Origin: Gammaproteobacteria bacterium
Lineage (GTDB): Bacteria; Pseudomonadota; Gammaproteobacteria; Burkholderiales; Thiobacillaceae
Direction of reading: 5' to 3'
Length of the DNA stretch: 64,000 bases
Assembly: GCA_018820765.1 (NCBI GenBank)
Contig: JAHJNN010000008.1
Location: 186,001 to 250,000 of the forward strand
Below the pieces are notes generated by a model. That model worked only from the letters and a program-made list of their open reading frames with translations. It was not told the DNA's origin and ran no database searches. Position 1 is the stretch's first letter; each line of letters starts with the position of its first letter. A program made the translations under genes and the position numbers. Of this stretch, positions 26,033-34,871 are shown one piece after another.

Positions 26033-26838
26033 GGGCGATACTCCGATTCCAGGCTTTCGTCGGCCAGGGCTTGGGTGGTGAACAGTTTGGCGGGCAGTTT
26101 CTGGTCGTACAGCGCAGCGTCGACGACCATGCGGGTTTCGTGCCCGCTTTCCAGATCGATGACGCGGCTGTCGGTCAGCGTCCAGTAGCCCTGGTTGCGC
26201 TTCTTGCCGCGCAGCAGCCAGCGCTTGCTGGGGGTGGTGGGGTCCTTCTCGAAATAGTCCACGCGCTGGGCGATGGCGGTGGCCGGGTCGATCCAGCTGA
26301 TGCGCCGGCTGTAGACCGAATCCTTGGTGTCGATCGGTACGCTTTCGAGCACTTCGCACAGAATGCCGTTTTCGGTTTGGCGGCCGAGCAGGCGGTGGCG
26401 GTCCTCCGACGGCTTGCGCTCCTGCAGGTCCTCGAAGTACAGGTCGGAGCCGACGAAGCGGCCGCCCTTGCGGTCGCTGGAAATGCGTCGCACGCGGTCG
26501 AGCGCGGGCAGATATAGCCACTGGTCGGTGTCGCCGTCGGCCTTGTCGATGCTGAGCAGGCCGGTGCCGGCGATGTCTTCCGGATAGATGAAGCGGATCA
26601 GGTTGGCGGTTTCGCCGCCGGATTTGTCGAGGCGATAGGTGACGATTTCGCGGATGCGCGGTGCGCGGTCCTTTTCGGTGAGCACCATGCGTCCCAGCGT
26701 GGTGAGGTCGCGGCCATTGGGACGGTCGTAGACCCGTTGCGCCAGGTTCGCGGCGGCGTCGGCGCGTGCGCCGGCTGCGCCGAGCAACAGCGCAAGCAGC
26801 AGAAAGCGGGCGAAAAGCGGCAACGGGCTGAAGGGCAT
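26029..26838 (-). CDS. LolA-like outer membrane lipoprotein-sorting family protein
   Basis: The product from the ATG at 26838 has 269 residues, with a signal peptide (about 1-24, ending GARA/DA). The mature domain carries hallmarks of the LolA_like family linked to RND exporters: VYDRPNGRDLTTLGRMVLTEK, the YLPALDRVRRISSDRKGGRFVGSDLYFEDL core and GYWTLTDSRVIDLESGHET. These proteins are thought to carry lipid-like cargo across the periplasm. An upstream TTG at 26853 is possible but less likely. It is the first gene of the operon with the barrel and MMPL genes. Confidence 0.85.
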   Translation of the reverse strand: MPFSPLPLFARFLLLALLLGAAGARADAAANLAQRVYDRPNGRDLTTLGRMVLTEKDRAPRIREIVTYRLDKSGGETANLIRFIYPEDIAGTGLLSIDKADGDTDQWLYLPALDRVRRISSDRKGGRFVGSDLYFEDLQERKPSEDRHRLLGRQTENGILCEVLESVPIDTKDSVYSRRISWIDPATAIAQRVDYFEKDPTTPSKRWLLRGKKRNQGYWTLTDSRVIDLESGHETRMVVDAALYDQKLPAKLFTTQALADESLESEYRP

Positions 26839-26966
26839 GAGGTTTCCGGCCAACGGACCAGCCGGAACTTTACCGCAAAAACCGGCCTCGACCCCAGCCG
26901 CGGCGGGCTGGATTTCAGTCCCGACTTGTGATAAAAAGACAAAAATATCTAATTAAGGATACCGAG

Positions 26967-28337
26967 ATGGCGTCGACGACTCTGGAACTGCTGCAGAAAT
27001 ACAGCGTGCCCGGTCCGCGTTATACGTCCTACCCGACCGCACCGTATTTCCACACCGGCTTCGGCGCGGCGGAGTGGACCGAGGCGCTGGCCGTGCCGGC
27101 GGCGGATCGCGGGCTGTCGCTGTATGCCCACATTCCGTTCTGCGACTCGCTCTGCTACTACTGCGGCTGCAACATGGTGGCGACGCGCGACTACAGCAAA
27201 ACCGAACCCTATCTCGCCGCGCTCGACCAGGAAATGGCGCGTACTGCAGCGCGGGTCGACCCCACGCGCGTGGTGCGCCAGCTGCACTGGGGCGGCGGCA
27301 CCCCCACGTATCTCAATCCCGACGACATCCGCCGCCTGATGGACATGATGCGCCGGCATTTCACCCTGGCCCCCGACGCCGAAATCAGCTGCGAAGTCGA
27401 TCCGCGCGAACTGACGTATGAGCATCTGGCGGCGCTGCGCGAATCCGGCTTCAACCGCGTGTCCTTCGGCGTGCAGGACATGGACCCGGACGTGCAGCAG
27501 GCGGTCAACCGCATCCAGTCGGAATTCCTCATCCGGCAGGTGCTCGACTGGTCGCGCGAGCTGGGCTTTTCCAGCATCAACCTCGACCTGATCGTGGGCC
27601 TGCCGAAACAGACGGTCGACAGCTTCCGCCGCACCCTGGAGCGGGTGTCGGTTTGGGCGCCCGATCGCCTGGCGGTGTTTGCCTATGCCCATGTGCCGTG
27701 GATGAAGAAGCACCAGAAACTGATCAACGAGGCCGACCTGCCGGATTCGGCGACGCGCCTGGGCCTGCAGCAGGCGGTGAACGAGATGCTGGGCGCGGCG
27801 GGCTACGTCAACATCGGCCTCGACCACTTTGCCCGCCCCGACGACGAACTGGTGCGCGCGCAACAGAACAAGACGCTGTGGCGCAACTTCCAGGGCTACA
27901 CCACGCACAAGGACTGCGACATCCTCGCCTTCGGCGCGTCCAGCATCAGCCAGACCGCCGACGTCTACATGCAGAACGAAAAGAGCCTCAAGCGCTATCA
28001 GGAGCGCGTCGCCGCGACCGGCTTCGCCGTCGAGCGCGGCTTGAAGCTCACGCGTGACGACCAGATCCGCCGCGATGCGATCACCCGGGTGATGTGCGAT
28101 CTCGAACTCGACTTCACGGCCTTCGGCGCCGAATGGGATATCGCGTTTACGGATTATTTCGCCGATGCGCTGGCCGATCTGCGCCCGCTGGCCGAGGACG
28201 GGCTGGTGGAGACCGCGGCAGACCGGGTCAGCGTCACCCCCAGCGGACGCCTGTTCCTGCGCAACATCGGCATGTGCTTCGACCGCTACCTGCGGGACGC
28301 CGCCAGCGATCAGCCGCGCTATTCGCGTACGGCCTGA
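26967..28337 (+). CDS. hemN: oxygen-independent coproporphyrinogen III oxidase
   Basis: HemN is a radical-SAM enzyme that decarboxylates coproporphyrinogen III in anaerobic haem synthesis. The 456-residue length fits. The iron-sulfur motif is CDSLCYYCGC (CxxxCxxC), preceded by YTSYPTAPYF and followed by HWGGGTPTYL, SCEVDPREL and SFGVQDMDPDVQQAVNRIQ. A HemN C-terminal domain follows. AAGGAT at 26955-26960 supports the ATG at 26967 rather than the in-frame upstream codon at 26928. Its location beside the cbb3 oxidase cluster fits low-oxygen physiology. Confidence 0.96.
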   Translation: MASTTLELLQKYSVPGPRYTSYPTAPYFHTGFGAAEWTEALAVPAADRGLSLYAHIPFCDSLCYYCGCNMVATRDYSKTEPYLAALDQEMARTAARVDPTRVVRQLHWGGGTPTYLNPDDIRRLMDMMRRHFTLAPDAEISCEVDPRELTYEHLAALRESGFNRVSFGVQDMDPDVQQAVNRIQSEFLIRQVLDWSRELGFSSINLDLIVGLPKQTVDSFRRTLERVSVWAPDRLAVFAYAHVPWMKKHQKLINEADLPDSATRLGLQQAVNEMLGAAGYVNIGLDHFARPDDELVRAQQNKTLWRNFQGYTTHKDCDILAFGASSISQTADVYMQNEKSLKRYQERVAATGFAVERGLKLTRDDQIRRDAITRVMCDLELDFTAFGAEWDIAFTDYFADALADLRPLAEDGLVETAADRVSVTPSGRLFLRNIGMCFDRYLRDAASDQPRYSRTA

Positions 28338-28344
28338 GACATCC

Positions 28345-28644
28345 TCAACAGCAATCGTTTCCGTTTTCGCGCGTGGGGCAGCCCTCCGGCCGCTTGCGCG
28401 GTGGCAGCGGACAGCGGTTGATCTCGTCGGCGCTGCGCTGGAAGTAGCAGGTCAGCATGCTGGCCGCGATGCCCAGCAGCCAGAACACAAAAAATCCGAT
28501 GGTGTAGGCGGCGATGCGATGCTCGATCAGCGCCTCGCCGCGATACATGATTTCCAGCGGATCGAACAGGGTGGTGAAGATGATGTCGGCCACCCCGGCA
28601 ACCAGGAAAGAAGGCCACAGAATCTGGATCAGGCGCTGCATCAT
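28345..28644 (-). CDS. small two-helix inner-membrane protein at the end of the cco cluster
   Basis: The 99-residue protein has two predicted membrane helices (about 10-28 and 46-68) and a cytoplasmic, cysteine-containing tail (RCPLPPRK...NGNDCC). GAGGAG 8 nt upstream supports the ATG at 28644. It is the last gene of the minus-strand cco run, after the DUF3149-like gene. I do not recognise a named family; a role near the oxidase is inferred only from position. Confidence 0.7.
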   Translation of the reverse strand: MMQRLIQILWPSFLVAGVADIIFTTLFDPLEIMYRGEALIEHRIAAYTIGFFVFWLLGIAASMLTCYFQRSADEINRCPLPPRKRPEGCPTRENGNDCC

Positions 28645-28669
28645 GGCGTGCTCCTCGACAGGGTGGCGA

Positions 28670-28804
28670 TCACTCTTCCGGATTGTTCATCTTGCGCTTG
28701 AGCCAGACCGACAGGTAAATCGCCATGCCGATGATGAAGAGGATGGTGAACAGGCTCAACAGGCCGATCGGGTGGTTAAACAGCAGATCGAGTACGGCGT
28801 CCAT
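28670..28804 (-). CDS. DUF3149-like 44-residue membrane peptide
   Basis: This short gene encodes 44 residues starting MDAVLDLLFNHPIGLLSLFT, with one hydrophobic helix (about 14-33) and a basic then acidic tail (KRKMNNPEE). The pattern matches DUF3149 small membrane proteins. GGGAG lies about 6 nt before the ATG at 28804. It sits between ccoH and the two-helix protein gene on the same strand, with a 10-bp gap from ccoH. Confidence 0.7.
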   Translation of the reverse strand: MDAVLDLLFNHPIGLLSLFTILFIIGMAIYLSVWLKRKMNNPEE

Positions 28805-28814
28805 TTCAGTCTCC

Positions 28815-29336
28815 CTATTGTTGAACAGTGGATTCAGCATCCGTCATGAGCGTGACGGGCTGGCTGAACGGGGTGTGCAGCACGCCGGAAAGCCGCCACG
28901 CCGAAGCGGAATCGGCGAGCTGGGCGTGCCATTTGCCTGCCGGCAGGGCGGGCAACGACGTACGATAGTGTCCACCGCCTGCATGGCTGAGGACGAGTGT
29001 CTGGTCCAGGCCCTGGCGGGTCGGGTGGGCCAGGGTGAGGCTGAGTTGGTCGGGCCAGGCTTGCAGGCGGCCTGCCAGCGTCAGCGCCAGCGCGCCGCCG
29101 TCGCGCTGCAGGGTGGCGGTCAGCGCCAGCGCGCGCGCGGCATCATCGCGCGCCAGCGTCTGGTTGATCGCCAGCCCCGCCTTGTAATAGTCGCCCACCA
29201 CCAGACCGTCGGCGCTGGTGGCCGCGATCCATACCGTGGTCAAGCCGGCGATGACCGCGGTGGCGGGCAGACTGATGAGAAACCACGGCCAGGGTTCGCG
29301 ATACCAGGGTTTGGGGTGCAAGGCGCTGTTCATCAT
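28815..29336 (-). CDS. ccoH: FixH/CcoH-family cbb3 oxidase assembly protein
   Basis: The product has an N-terminal membrane helix (about residues 16-38, after PWYREPWPWFLISLP) and a periplasmic domain with the family's DGLVVGDYYKAGLAINQTLARD motif. FixH/CcoH is needed for assembly or stability of cbb3 oxidase. AGGTGA, which overlaps the ccoG stop, lies 6 nt before the ATG at 29336, preferred over a GTG at 29345. The product is 173 residues. Confidence 0.88.
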   Translation of the reverse strand: MMNSALHPKPWYREPWPWFLISLPATAVIAGLTTVWIAATSADGLVVGDYYKAGLAINQTLARDDAARALALTATLQRDGGALALTLAGRLQAWPDQLSLTLAHPTRQGLDQTLVLSHAGGGHYRTSLPALPAGKWHAQLADSASAWRLSGVLHTPFSQPVTLMTDAESTVQQ

Positions 29337-29341
29337 GGCAA

Positions 29342-30769
29342 TCACCTGTTGAAGAATTTGGTGGCGACCTCTTCCCTGATGCGCGGGTCGTCGGTGGCCT
29401 GTACCGTGAACGTCACCTCGATCGAGCGGCGGTCCAACTCCTCCAGTTCGTCCGATTCGGCAATCAGGCTTACGGGTACGTCAATGGTCTGCAAGGGCCC
29501 GGCTGCAATGTCGCGGGTGCCTGTCACCACCTCCAGGTCATCGATGCCCTCCGCCTCGATCGTATAGCGATGCGGCTGGCCATCCTTGTTGATGATCTGC
29601 AGGCGATAGACGTTTTCGATATCGCCTTCCTCGGTTTCCTTGGACAGCGCCACGCGGTCGCGCACCACGTCGACGCGTAGCGGCACGCGTGTGGCCAGGC
29701 TGAAAACGAAGGCGCCGGCGATCAGTCCCAGCAGCACGGTGTAGATGAGGGTGCGCGGGCGCAGGATGTGGCGGACGATGCCGCTGTCCGGGTATTTGCC
29801 TTTCACCACGTTTTCGGTGGTGTAGCGGATCAGGCCGCGCGGGTAGCCCATCTTGTCCATTATCTGGTCGCAGCCGTCGATGCAGGCGGCGCAGCCGATG
29901 CATTCGTATTGCAGGCCGTTGCGGATGTCGATGCCGGTGGGGCAGACCTGCACGCACACCTCGCAGTCGATGCAGGTACCCAGGCCGGCTGCCTTGTAGT
30001 CGGTCTTCTTGCTGCGCGGACCGCGCGGCTCGCCGATGGAACTGTCGTAGGTCACGGTCAGCGTGTCGGAGTCGAACATCACGCTCTGGAAGCGCGCGTA
30101 GGGGCACATGTACTTGCACACCTGCTCGCGCATGAAGCCGGCATTGCCCCAGGTGGCGAAGCCGTAGAACAGGATCCAGAAGCTTTCCCACGGGCCGAGG
30201 TTCAGGCTCGCCACTTCGGCAGCCAGCGCCTGGATCGGGGTGAAGTAGCCGACGAAGGTGAAGCCGGTCCACAGCGCGATCGCGAACCACACCACATGCT
30301 TGAGGCCGCGCTTTTTCAGCTTGCTGGCGTTCCACGGCGCCTTATCGAGCTTCTTGCGCGCGACGTGGTCGCCTTCCAGCCATTCTTCCACCCACATGAA
30401 GATTTCCGTGTAGACGGTTTGCGGGCAGGCATAGCCGCACCAGAGGCGGCCGGCGACGGCGGTGAACAGGAACAGCCCCAGTGCCGACAGGATCAAAAGG
30501 CCGGTGAGATAGACGAAATCCTGCGGCCAGAACACCAGGCCGAAGATGTAGAACTTGCGCGCAGCCAGGTCGAATAGCACCGCCTGGCGGTTGTCCCACT
30601 GTAGCCAGGGCAGGCCGTAGTAAACCGCCTGGGTAATGAGCACCAGTGCAACACGCCAGTTGGCAAACACGCCATGCACCGCGCGCGGCTGGATTTTTTG
30701 CTGGATCGCGTAGAGCTGTTGTTCGATCGGGGCGTCGGCGGAGGCGGGTTGCTGCTTGTCGTCTGTCAC
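29342..30769 (-). CDS. ccoG: cytochrome c oxidase accessory protein CcoG (FixG/RdxA)
   Basis: The 475-residue membrane protein has several helices in its first 350 residues and the YACPQTVYTEIF motif. Two cluster-binding sets follow, CIDCEVCVQVCPTGIDIRNG and CIGCAACIDGCDQIM, then a C-terminal immunoglobulin-like periplasmic domain. CcoG is implicated in copper handling during cbb3 assembly. It lies 93 bp downstream of ccoP, with two strong hairpins in the gap, and is followed by ccoH. Confidence 0.95.
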   Translation of the reverse strand: MTDDKQQPASADAPIEQQLYAIQQKIQPRAVHGVFANWRVALVLITQAVYYGLPWLQWDNRQAVLFDLAARKFYIFGLVFWPQDFVYLTGLLILSALGLFLFTAVAGRLWCGYACPQTVYTEIFMWVEEWLEGDHVARKKLDKAPWNASKLKKRGLKHVVWFAIALWTGFTFVGYFTPIQALAAEVASLNLGPWESFWILFYGFATWGNAGFMREQVCKYMCPYARFQSVMFDSDTLTVTYDSSIGEPRGPRSKKTDYKAAGLGTCIDCEVCVQVCPTGIDIRNGLQYECIGCAACIDGCDQIMDKMGYPRGLIRYTTENVVKGKYPDSGIVRHILRPRTLIYTVLLGLIAGAFVFSLATRVPLRVDVVRDRVALSKETEEGDIENVYRLQIINKDGQPHRYTIEAEGIDDLEVVTGTRDIAAGPLQTIDVPVSLIAESDELEELDRRSIEVTFTVQATDDPRIREEVATKFFNR

Positions 30770-30791
30770 TGCATAAGTCCGTAATGAATCG

Positions 30792-30853
30792 GGGCCGCTT
30801 GAGCGTACTGCAACAATACGCTCAAGCGGCCCGCCGGAACATGCCCGGCGGGC
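30792..30853 (-). other. two overlapping strong hairpins between ccoP and ccoG
   Basis: Arms at 30792-30807 and 30817-30832 form a perfect 16-bp stem with a 9-nt loop. A second perfect stem has arms at 30829-30837 and 30845-30853. The two share bases 30829-30832, so they compete. No T-tract follows on the minus strand, so RNA processing, stability or attenuation between ccoNOQP and ccoGH is more likely than simple termination. Confidence 0.7.
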
Positions 30854-30862
30854 TGCATTGAC

Positions 30863-31783
30863 TTACTTCTGTTGCGACAGGCCGTACACGTAAGCCGTCA
30901 GCAGGTGCAGCTTGGCGTCCTTGTTGGACGTGGTGCCCAGCGTCTGCGCCATGCCGGGCATCACGCCGTTGCGGCCCTTGGCGATGGCCTCGATGATGGC
31001 GCCTTCGGAGCCGCCATACAGCCATACCTTGTCGGTGAGGTTGGGCGCGCCCATCGCCTGCATGCCGGTGCCGTCGGGCATGTGGCAGGCGGCGCAGTTT
31101 TCGGCGAACTTCGCCTGACCTGCGGCGGCCAGCGTGGCGTCGTGCTTGCGGCCCGACAGCGATAGCACGTAATTGGCGACCTGCTGGGTGCCGTCGGCGC
31201 CCAGCGCATCGCCCAGTGCCGGCATCACCCCGCCGCGGCCGTCGGTGAGGGTGGCCTTGATGGTGTCGGGGTCGCCGCCGTACAGCCAGTCGCCGTCGGT
31301 CAGGTTGGGGAAGCCCCTGGCGCCCGCCGCATCCGAGCCGTGGCATTGCGAGCAGTAGGTCAGGAACAGGTTCTTGCCGATGGCACGCGCGTCCGCATCG
31401 GCGGCCACGGTGGAAACATCCTGCTGCATGAACCCGGCATAGACCGGCTGGAATTTGGCTTCGGCCTTTTGCACTTCTTCCTCGTACTCGCCGATCTGCG
31501 TCCAGTTCAGCACGCCGGCGTAATTGCCCAGGCCGGGCCACAACACAAGATACGCCAGCGCAAACACCAGGGTGCCGTAGAACAGCCCCAGCCACCAGCG
31601 CGGCAGCGGGTTGTTCAGGTCCTGCAGGTCGCCGTCCCAGGTGTGCTCCATCAGTTCGGGCTTCTCGCCGGGGGCGAGCTTGCGGGTGGTCTGCGATTTG
31701 AGGAACACCCAGGTGCCGATGATGCTCACCAGGGTGATGACGCTGATGTAGATCGGCCAGAAGCCGTGTGTGAAATCACTCAT
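30863..31783 (-). CDS. ccoP: cbb3-type cytochrome c oxidase subunit III (diheme)
   Basis: CcoP passes electrons from soluble cytochromes to the oxidase. The 306-residue product starts MSDFTHGFWPIYISVITLVS, with two membrane helices (about 8-28 and 60-80) separated by HTWDGDLQDLNNPLPRWW, the family hallmark. Two haem c motifs follow, CSQCH and CAACH, each with a later methionine (GGVMPALG, NGVMPGMA). The ATG at 31783 overlaps the ccoQ stop by 4 bp. Confidence 0.97.
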   Translation of the reverse strand: MSDFTHGFWPIYISVITLVSIIGTWVFLKSQTTRKLAPGEKPELMEHTWDGDLQDLNNPLPRWWLGLFYGTLVFALAYLVLWPGLGNYAGVLNWTQIGEYEEEVQKAEAKFQPVYAGFMQQDVSTVAADADARAIGKNLFLTYCSQCHGSDAAGARGFPNLTDGDWLYGGDPDTIKATLTDGRGGVMPALGDALGADGTQQVANYVLSLSGRKHDATLAAAGQAKFAENCAACHMPDGTGMQAMGAPNLTDKVWLYGGSEGAIIEAIAKGRNGVMPGMAQTLGTTSNKDAKLHLLTAYVYGLSQQK

Positions 31784-31947
31784 TGCTTGTCTCCTTGTTT
31801 GCCTGCCGTGTTGTCTTCGTCGAATGGCAGCTTGCCGGCGTCTTCGAAACGCTGCTTGTTGCCCTTGCTGTAGGCCCACCAGACGATGCCGATGAACACC
31901 ACGATGAAGACGACCGTGACGATGCCGCTGATGATTCCGCTGTCCAT
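31780..31947 (-). CDS. ccoQ: cbb3-type oxidase small subunit CcoQ
   Basis: The 55-residue product begins MDSGIISGIVTVVFIVVFIG, with one membrane helix followed by WWAYSKGNKQRFEDAGKLPF and an acidic tail. CcoQ stabilises the cbb3 complex. The ATG at 31947 lies 7 nt after ccoO, and its stop overlaps ccoP. Confidence 0.93.
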   Translation of the reverse strand: MDSGIISGIVTVVFIVVFIGIVWWAYSKGNKQRFEDAGKLPFDEDNTAGKQGDKQ

Positions 31948-31954
31948 GGCGGGC

Positions 31955-32560
31955 TCAGTTTTTGGGAGCGTGGACGCCCAGTACCTGCAGGTAGGCAACG
32001 ACCGCGTCCATCTCGGTCTTGCCTTCCAGCTCGGCCGGTGCGCCGGCGATCTCCGCTTCGCTGTAGCCGTGGCCGACCAGGTTCAGCCTGCGCATCTTGG
32101 TCTGGATCGCCGCGTCCTCGAGCGGACGGTCGAGCCATGGGTAGGCCGGCATGTTCGATTCCGGCACCACGTCGCGCGGGTTCAGCAGGTGCGCCATGTG
32201 CCAGGCATCGGAATAGCGTCCGCCGACGCGCTGCAGGTCGGGACCGGTGCGCTTGGAACCCCACAGGAAGGGACGGTCGTAGACGAACTCGCCGGCCACC
32301 GAGTAGTGGCCGTAGCGTTCGGTCTCGGCGCGGAACGGCCGCACCATCTGCGAGTGGCAGCCGACGCAGCCTTCGCGGATGTAGATGTCGCGTCCCGACA
32401 GCTGCAGCGCCGTGTAGGGCTTCAAGCCCGCCACCGCGGTGGTGGTGGAGGTCTGGAAGAACAGCGGCACGATCTGCACTAGGCCGCCGACGCTGACGAT
32501 GAGGATGGTCAGAACGATCAGCAGACCGATGTTCTTTTCGATGGTTTCATGCGAAATCAT
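31955..32560 (-). CDS. ccoO: cbb3-type cytochrome c oxidase subunit II (monoheme)
   Basis: The 201-residue subunit has an N-terminal membrane helix (about 12-35) and one haem c site, [15 protein letters not shown]. It also shows [31 protein letters not shown] and a distal methionine region ([10 protein letters not shown]). AAGGAGAC is well placed before the ATG at 32560. It lies 11 bp after ccoN. Confidence 0.97.
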   Translation of the reverse strand: MISHETIEKNIGLLIVLTILIVSVGGLVQIVPLFFQTSTTTAVAGLKPYTALQLSGRDIYIREGCVGCHSQMVRPFRAETERYGHYSVAGEFVYDRPFLWGSKRTGPDLQRVGGRYSDAWHMAHLLNPRDVVPESNMPAYPWLDRPLEDAAIQTKMRRLNLVGHGYSEAEIAGAPAELEGKTEMDAVVAYLQVLGVHAPKN

Positions 32561-32571
32561 GTTCGGTCTCC

Positions 32572-33993
32572 TTAGGCTTGAACGGCTTGCGGGATGGGGG
32601 CGTCATTCACCACGCGTCCCTGCCGCGTGGTTTGCCAGACGTTCCAGGCCATCATCAGCATGCCGCTGAAGAACAGCGCACCGCCGGCGAGACGGATGCC
32701 ATAGAAGGGATACATGGTGTTGAGCACCTGGGCGAAGCTGTAGGTCAGCGTGCCGTCGGCGTTCGCCGCGCGCCACATCAGGCCCTGCGCCACCCCGGCG
32801 ATCCACATCGAGGCGATATACAGCACCACGCCGATGGTGGAGAGCCAGAAATGCCATTCGATCAGCTTGGTGCTGAACATCGACTCGCGGCCGAACAGGC
32901 GCGGAATCAGGTAGTACATCGAACCGATGGTGATCATCGCCACCCAGCCCAGCGCGCCGGAGTGCACGTGGCCGATGGTCCATTCGGTGTAGTGGCTCAA
33001 TGCGTTGACCGTCTTGATCGACATCATCGGACCTTCGAAGGTCGACATGCCGTAGAACGACAGCGCGGTCACCATGAACTTCAGGATCGGGTCTGTGCGC
33101 AGCTTATGCCACGCGCCGGACAGCGTCATGATGCCGTTCATCATGCCGCCCCAGGACGGTGCCAGCAGCATCAGCGAGAACACCATGCCGAGCGATTGCG
33201 CCCAGTCGGGCAGCGCGGTGTACTGCAGGTGGTGCGGGCCCGCCCACATGTAGATGAAGTTGAGCGACCAGAAGTGCACGACCGACAGGCGATACGAGTA
33301 GATCGGGCGGCCGGCCTGCTTCGGAATGAAGTAGTACATCATCCCGAGGAAGGCGGTGGTGAGGAAGAAGCCCACCGCGTTATGGCCGTACCACCACTGC
33401 ACCATCGCATCCTGCACGCCGGCGTAGGCGGAGTAGGACTTGGTGAAGGTCACCGGCAACTCGGCGCTGTTGACCAGGTGCAGAATCGCGATCACCAGGA
33501 TGTAGGCGCCGAAGAACCAGTTGGAGACATAGATGTGCTTGGTCTTGCGCTTGATGATGGTGCCGAAGAACACCAGCGCGTAGGACACCCACACCACCGT
33601 GATCAGCAGATCGATCGGCCATTCCAGTTCGGCGTATTCCTTGGAACTGGTGTAGCCCAGCGGCAGGGTGATGGCTGCCAGCACGATCACCGACGTCCAG
33701 CCCCAGAAGGTGAAGGCCGCCAGCTTCTCGGCCCATAGCCGCACCTGGCAGGTGCGCTGCACGATGTAGTACGACACTGCGAACATCGCCGAACCGCCGA
33801 AGGCGAAGATCACCGCGTTGGTGTGCAGCGGTCGGAGACGCCCGTAAGAAAGCCATTCGATGCCAAAGGTCAGGTCCGGCCAGATCAGTTGCGCAGCTAG
33901 GATCACCCCGACCAGCATCCCGACGATCCCCCAGACCACCGTCATGATGGCGAACTGGCGGACGACCTTATAGTTGTAGGTTGTCGCTTCCAT
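32572..33993 (-). CDS. ccoN: cbb3-type cytochrome c oxidase subunit I (catalytic)
   Basis: CcoN reduces oxygen at a haem b3/CuB centre and pumps protons. The 473-residue protein has about 12 membrane helices. The haem and copper histidines are in [48 protein letters not shown] and [19 protein letters not shown] upstream supports the ATG at 33993. An earlier in-frame ATG at 34029 is possible but would lack the family N-terminus. It starts the ccoNOQP-GH operon, whose promoter is at 34064-34093. Confidence 0.97.
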   Translation of the reverse strand: MEATTYNYKVVRQFAIMTVVWGIVGMLVGVILAAQLIWPDLTFGIEWLSYGRLRPLHTNAVIFAFGGSAMFAVSYYIVQRTCQVRLWAEKLAAFTFWGWTSVIVLAAITLPLGYTSSKEYAELEWPIDLLITVVWVSYALVFFGTIIKRKTKHIYVSNWFFGAYILVIAILHLVNSAELPVTFTKSYSAYAGVQDAMVQWWYGHNAVGFFLTTAFLGMMYYFIPKQAGRPIYSYRLSVVHFWSLNFIYMWAGPHHLQYTALPDWAQSLGMVFSLMLLAPSWGGMMNGIMTLSGAWHKLRTDPILKFMVTALSFYGMSTFEGPMMSIKTVNALSHYTEWTIGHVHSGALGWVAMITIGSMYYLIPRLFGRESMFSTKLIEWHFWLSTIGVVLYIASMWIAGVAQGLMWRAANADGTLTYSFAQVLNTMYPFYGIRLAGGALFFSGMLMMAWNVWQTTRQGRVVNDAPIPQAVQA

Positions 33994-34063
33994 ACACGTC
34001 TCCCGTGATTGATAACTCGATTGATACATGCGAACGTGACGACACGTTCCATATATGAAGATA

Positions 34064-34093
34064 AATATATCTATATATAAAGAGATGTGTCAA
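34064..34093 (-). promoter_or_regulatory. putative sigma-70 promoter of the cco operon
   Basis: On the minus strand TTGACA (34093-34088) is followed after 18 bp by TATATT (34069-34064), about 70 bp before ccoN. The -35 lies in an imperfect dyad, TGTGTCAA-G-TTGACGCA (34086-34102), that could be an operator. The leader holds a direct repeat of GATTGATA (34007-34014 and 34019-34026). I see no canonical FNR box (TTGAT-N4-ATCAA). Confidence 0.6.
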
Positions 34094-34217
34094 GTTGACG
34101 CACCCCCAGATGATCGGGCGATGCGGACAAAGTGTTGTTTGCTTGCTAAAACGGACGCCATCCCTGTTTTTTATGTCAGATTTGGATTTGGTATAGCTCA
34201 GTTTTCATCTAATTGAT

Positions 34218-34871
34218 ATGCAGCATATTCCAAAACCCAGCGCGACCCGAATCTGCATCATCCGCCACGGCGAAACCGACTGGAATGTGGAGAGGCGCAT
34301 CCAGGGGCATACCGATGTTCCGCTCAACGAGACCGGGCGGGCGCAGGCGCTGGCGATGGCGTTCAATGCGGCGCACCACCGCTTCCATGCGATCTACAGC
34401 AGCGATCTGGCGCGGACCTTGGAAACGGCGCAGGTGCTGGCGCAGCGCGAGGGCCAGGAAGTAAAGCTGCTGCCGCAGCTGCGCGAACGGCATTTCGGCA
34501 TCTTCCAGGGCATCACCGCGGCCGAGGCGGCCGGCCTGTATCCGGCGGCGTATGCGCACTATGCGGCGCGCGACCTGGATTACGACTTCGAGACCGGCGA
34601 GTCGCTGCGCCGGTTTGCCGAGCGCGTGGCCGCAGGCATCGACTGGCTGGTGCGGCACCACAGCGGGCAGACCCTCGCGGCGGTAAGCCACAGCGGCGTG
34701 CTCGACGTGATCTATCGCCGCGCGACGGGGCGCCCGCTCGACACGCCGCGCGATTTCAAGATTCCCAACTGCGGACTCAACTGGTTTCACTTCGACGGCC
34801 AGGGCTGGCATCTGGAAGCCTGGGCGGATCGCCACCATCTGCACGACGTGCTGACGGAGCCGCCCGAATGA
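34218..34871 (+). CDS. histidine phosphatase family protein (GpmB/CobC-like)
   Basis: The 217-residue protein has the phosphohistidine motif CIIRHGETDWNVERRIQG near the N-terminus, then SSDLARTLETAQ, LRERHFGIFQG and the second catalytic histidine in AAVSHSGVLDVI. Family members include phosphoglycerate-mutase-like phosphatases and alpha-ribazole phosphatase; the substrate cannot be assigned. It lies divergent to ccoN and overlaps the following gpmA-like gene by 4 bp (ATGA). Confidence 0.85.
   Translation: MQHIPKPSATRICIIRHGETDWNVERRIQGHTDVPLNETGRAQALAMAFNAAHHRFHAIYSSDLARTLETAQVLAQREGQEVKLLPQLRERHFGIFQGITAAEAAGLYPAAYAHYAARDLDYDFETGESLRRFAERVAAGIDWLVRHHSGQTLAAVSHSGVLDVIYRRATGRPLDTPRDFKIPNCGLNWFHFDGQGWHLEAWADRHHLHDVLTEPPE

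Noticed and set aside
26926-26942. FNR-like site TTGTGATAAAAAGACAA before hemN
   Set aside because: Spacing between half-sites is wrong (consensus TTGAT-N4-ATCAA) and the half-sites are imperfect.
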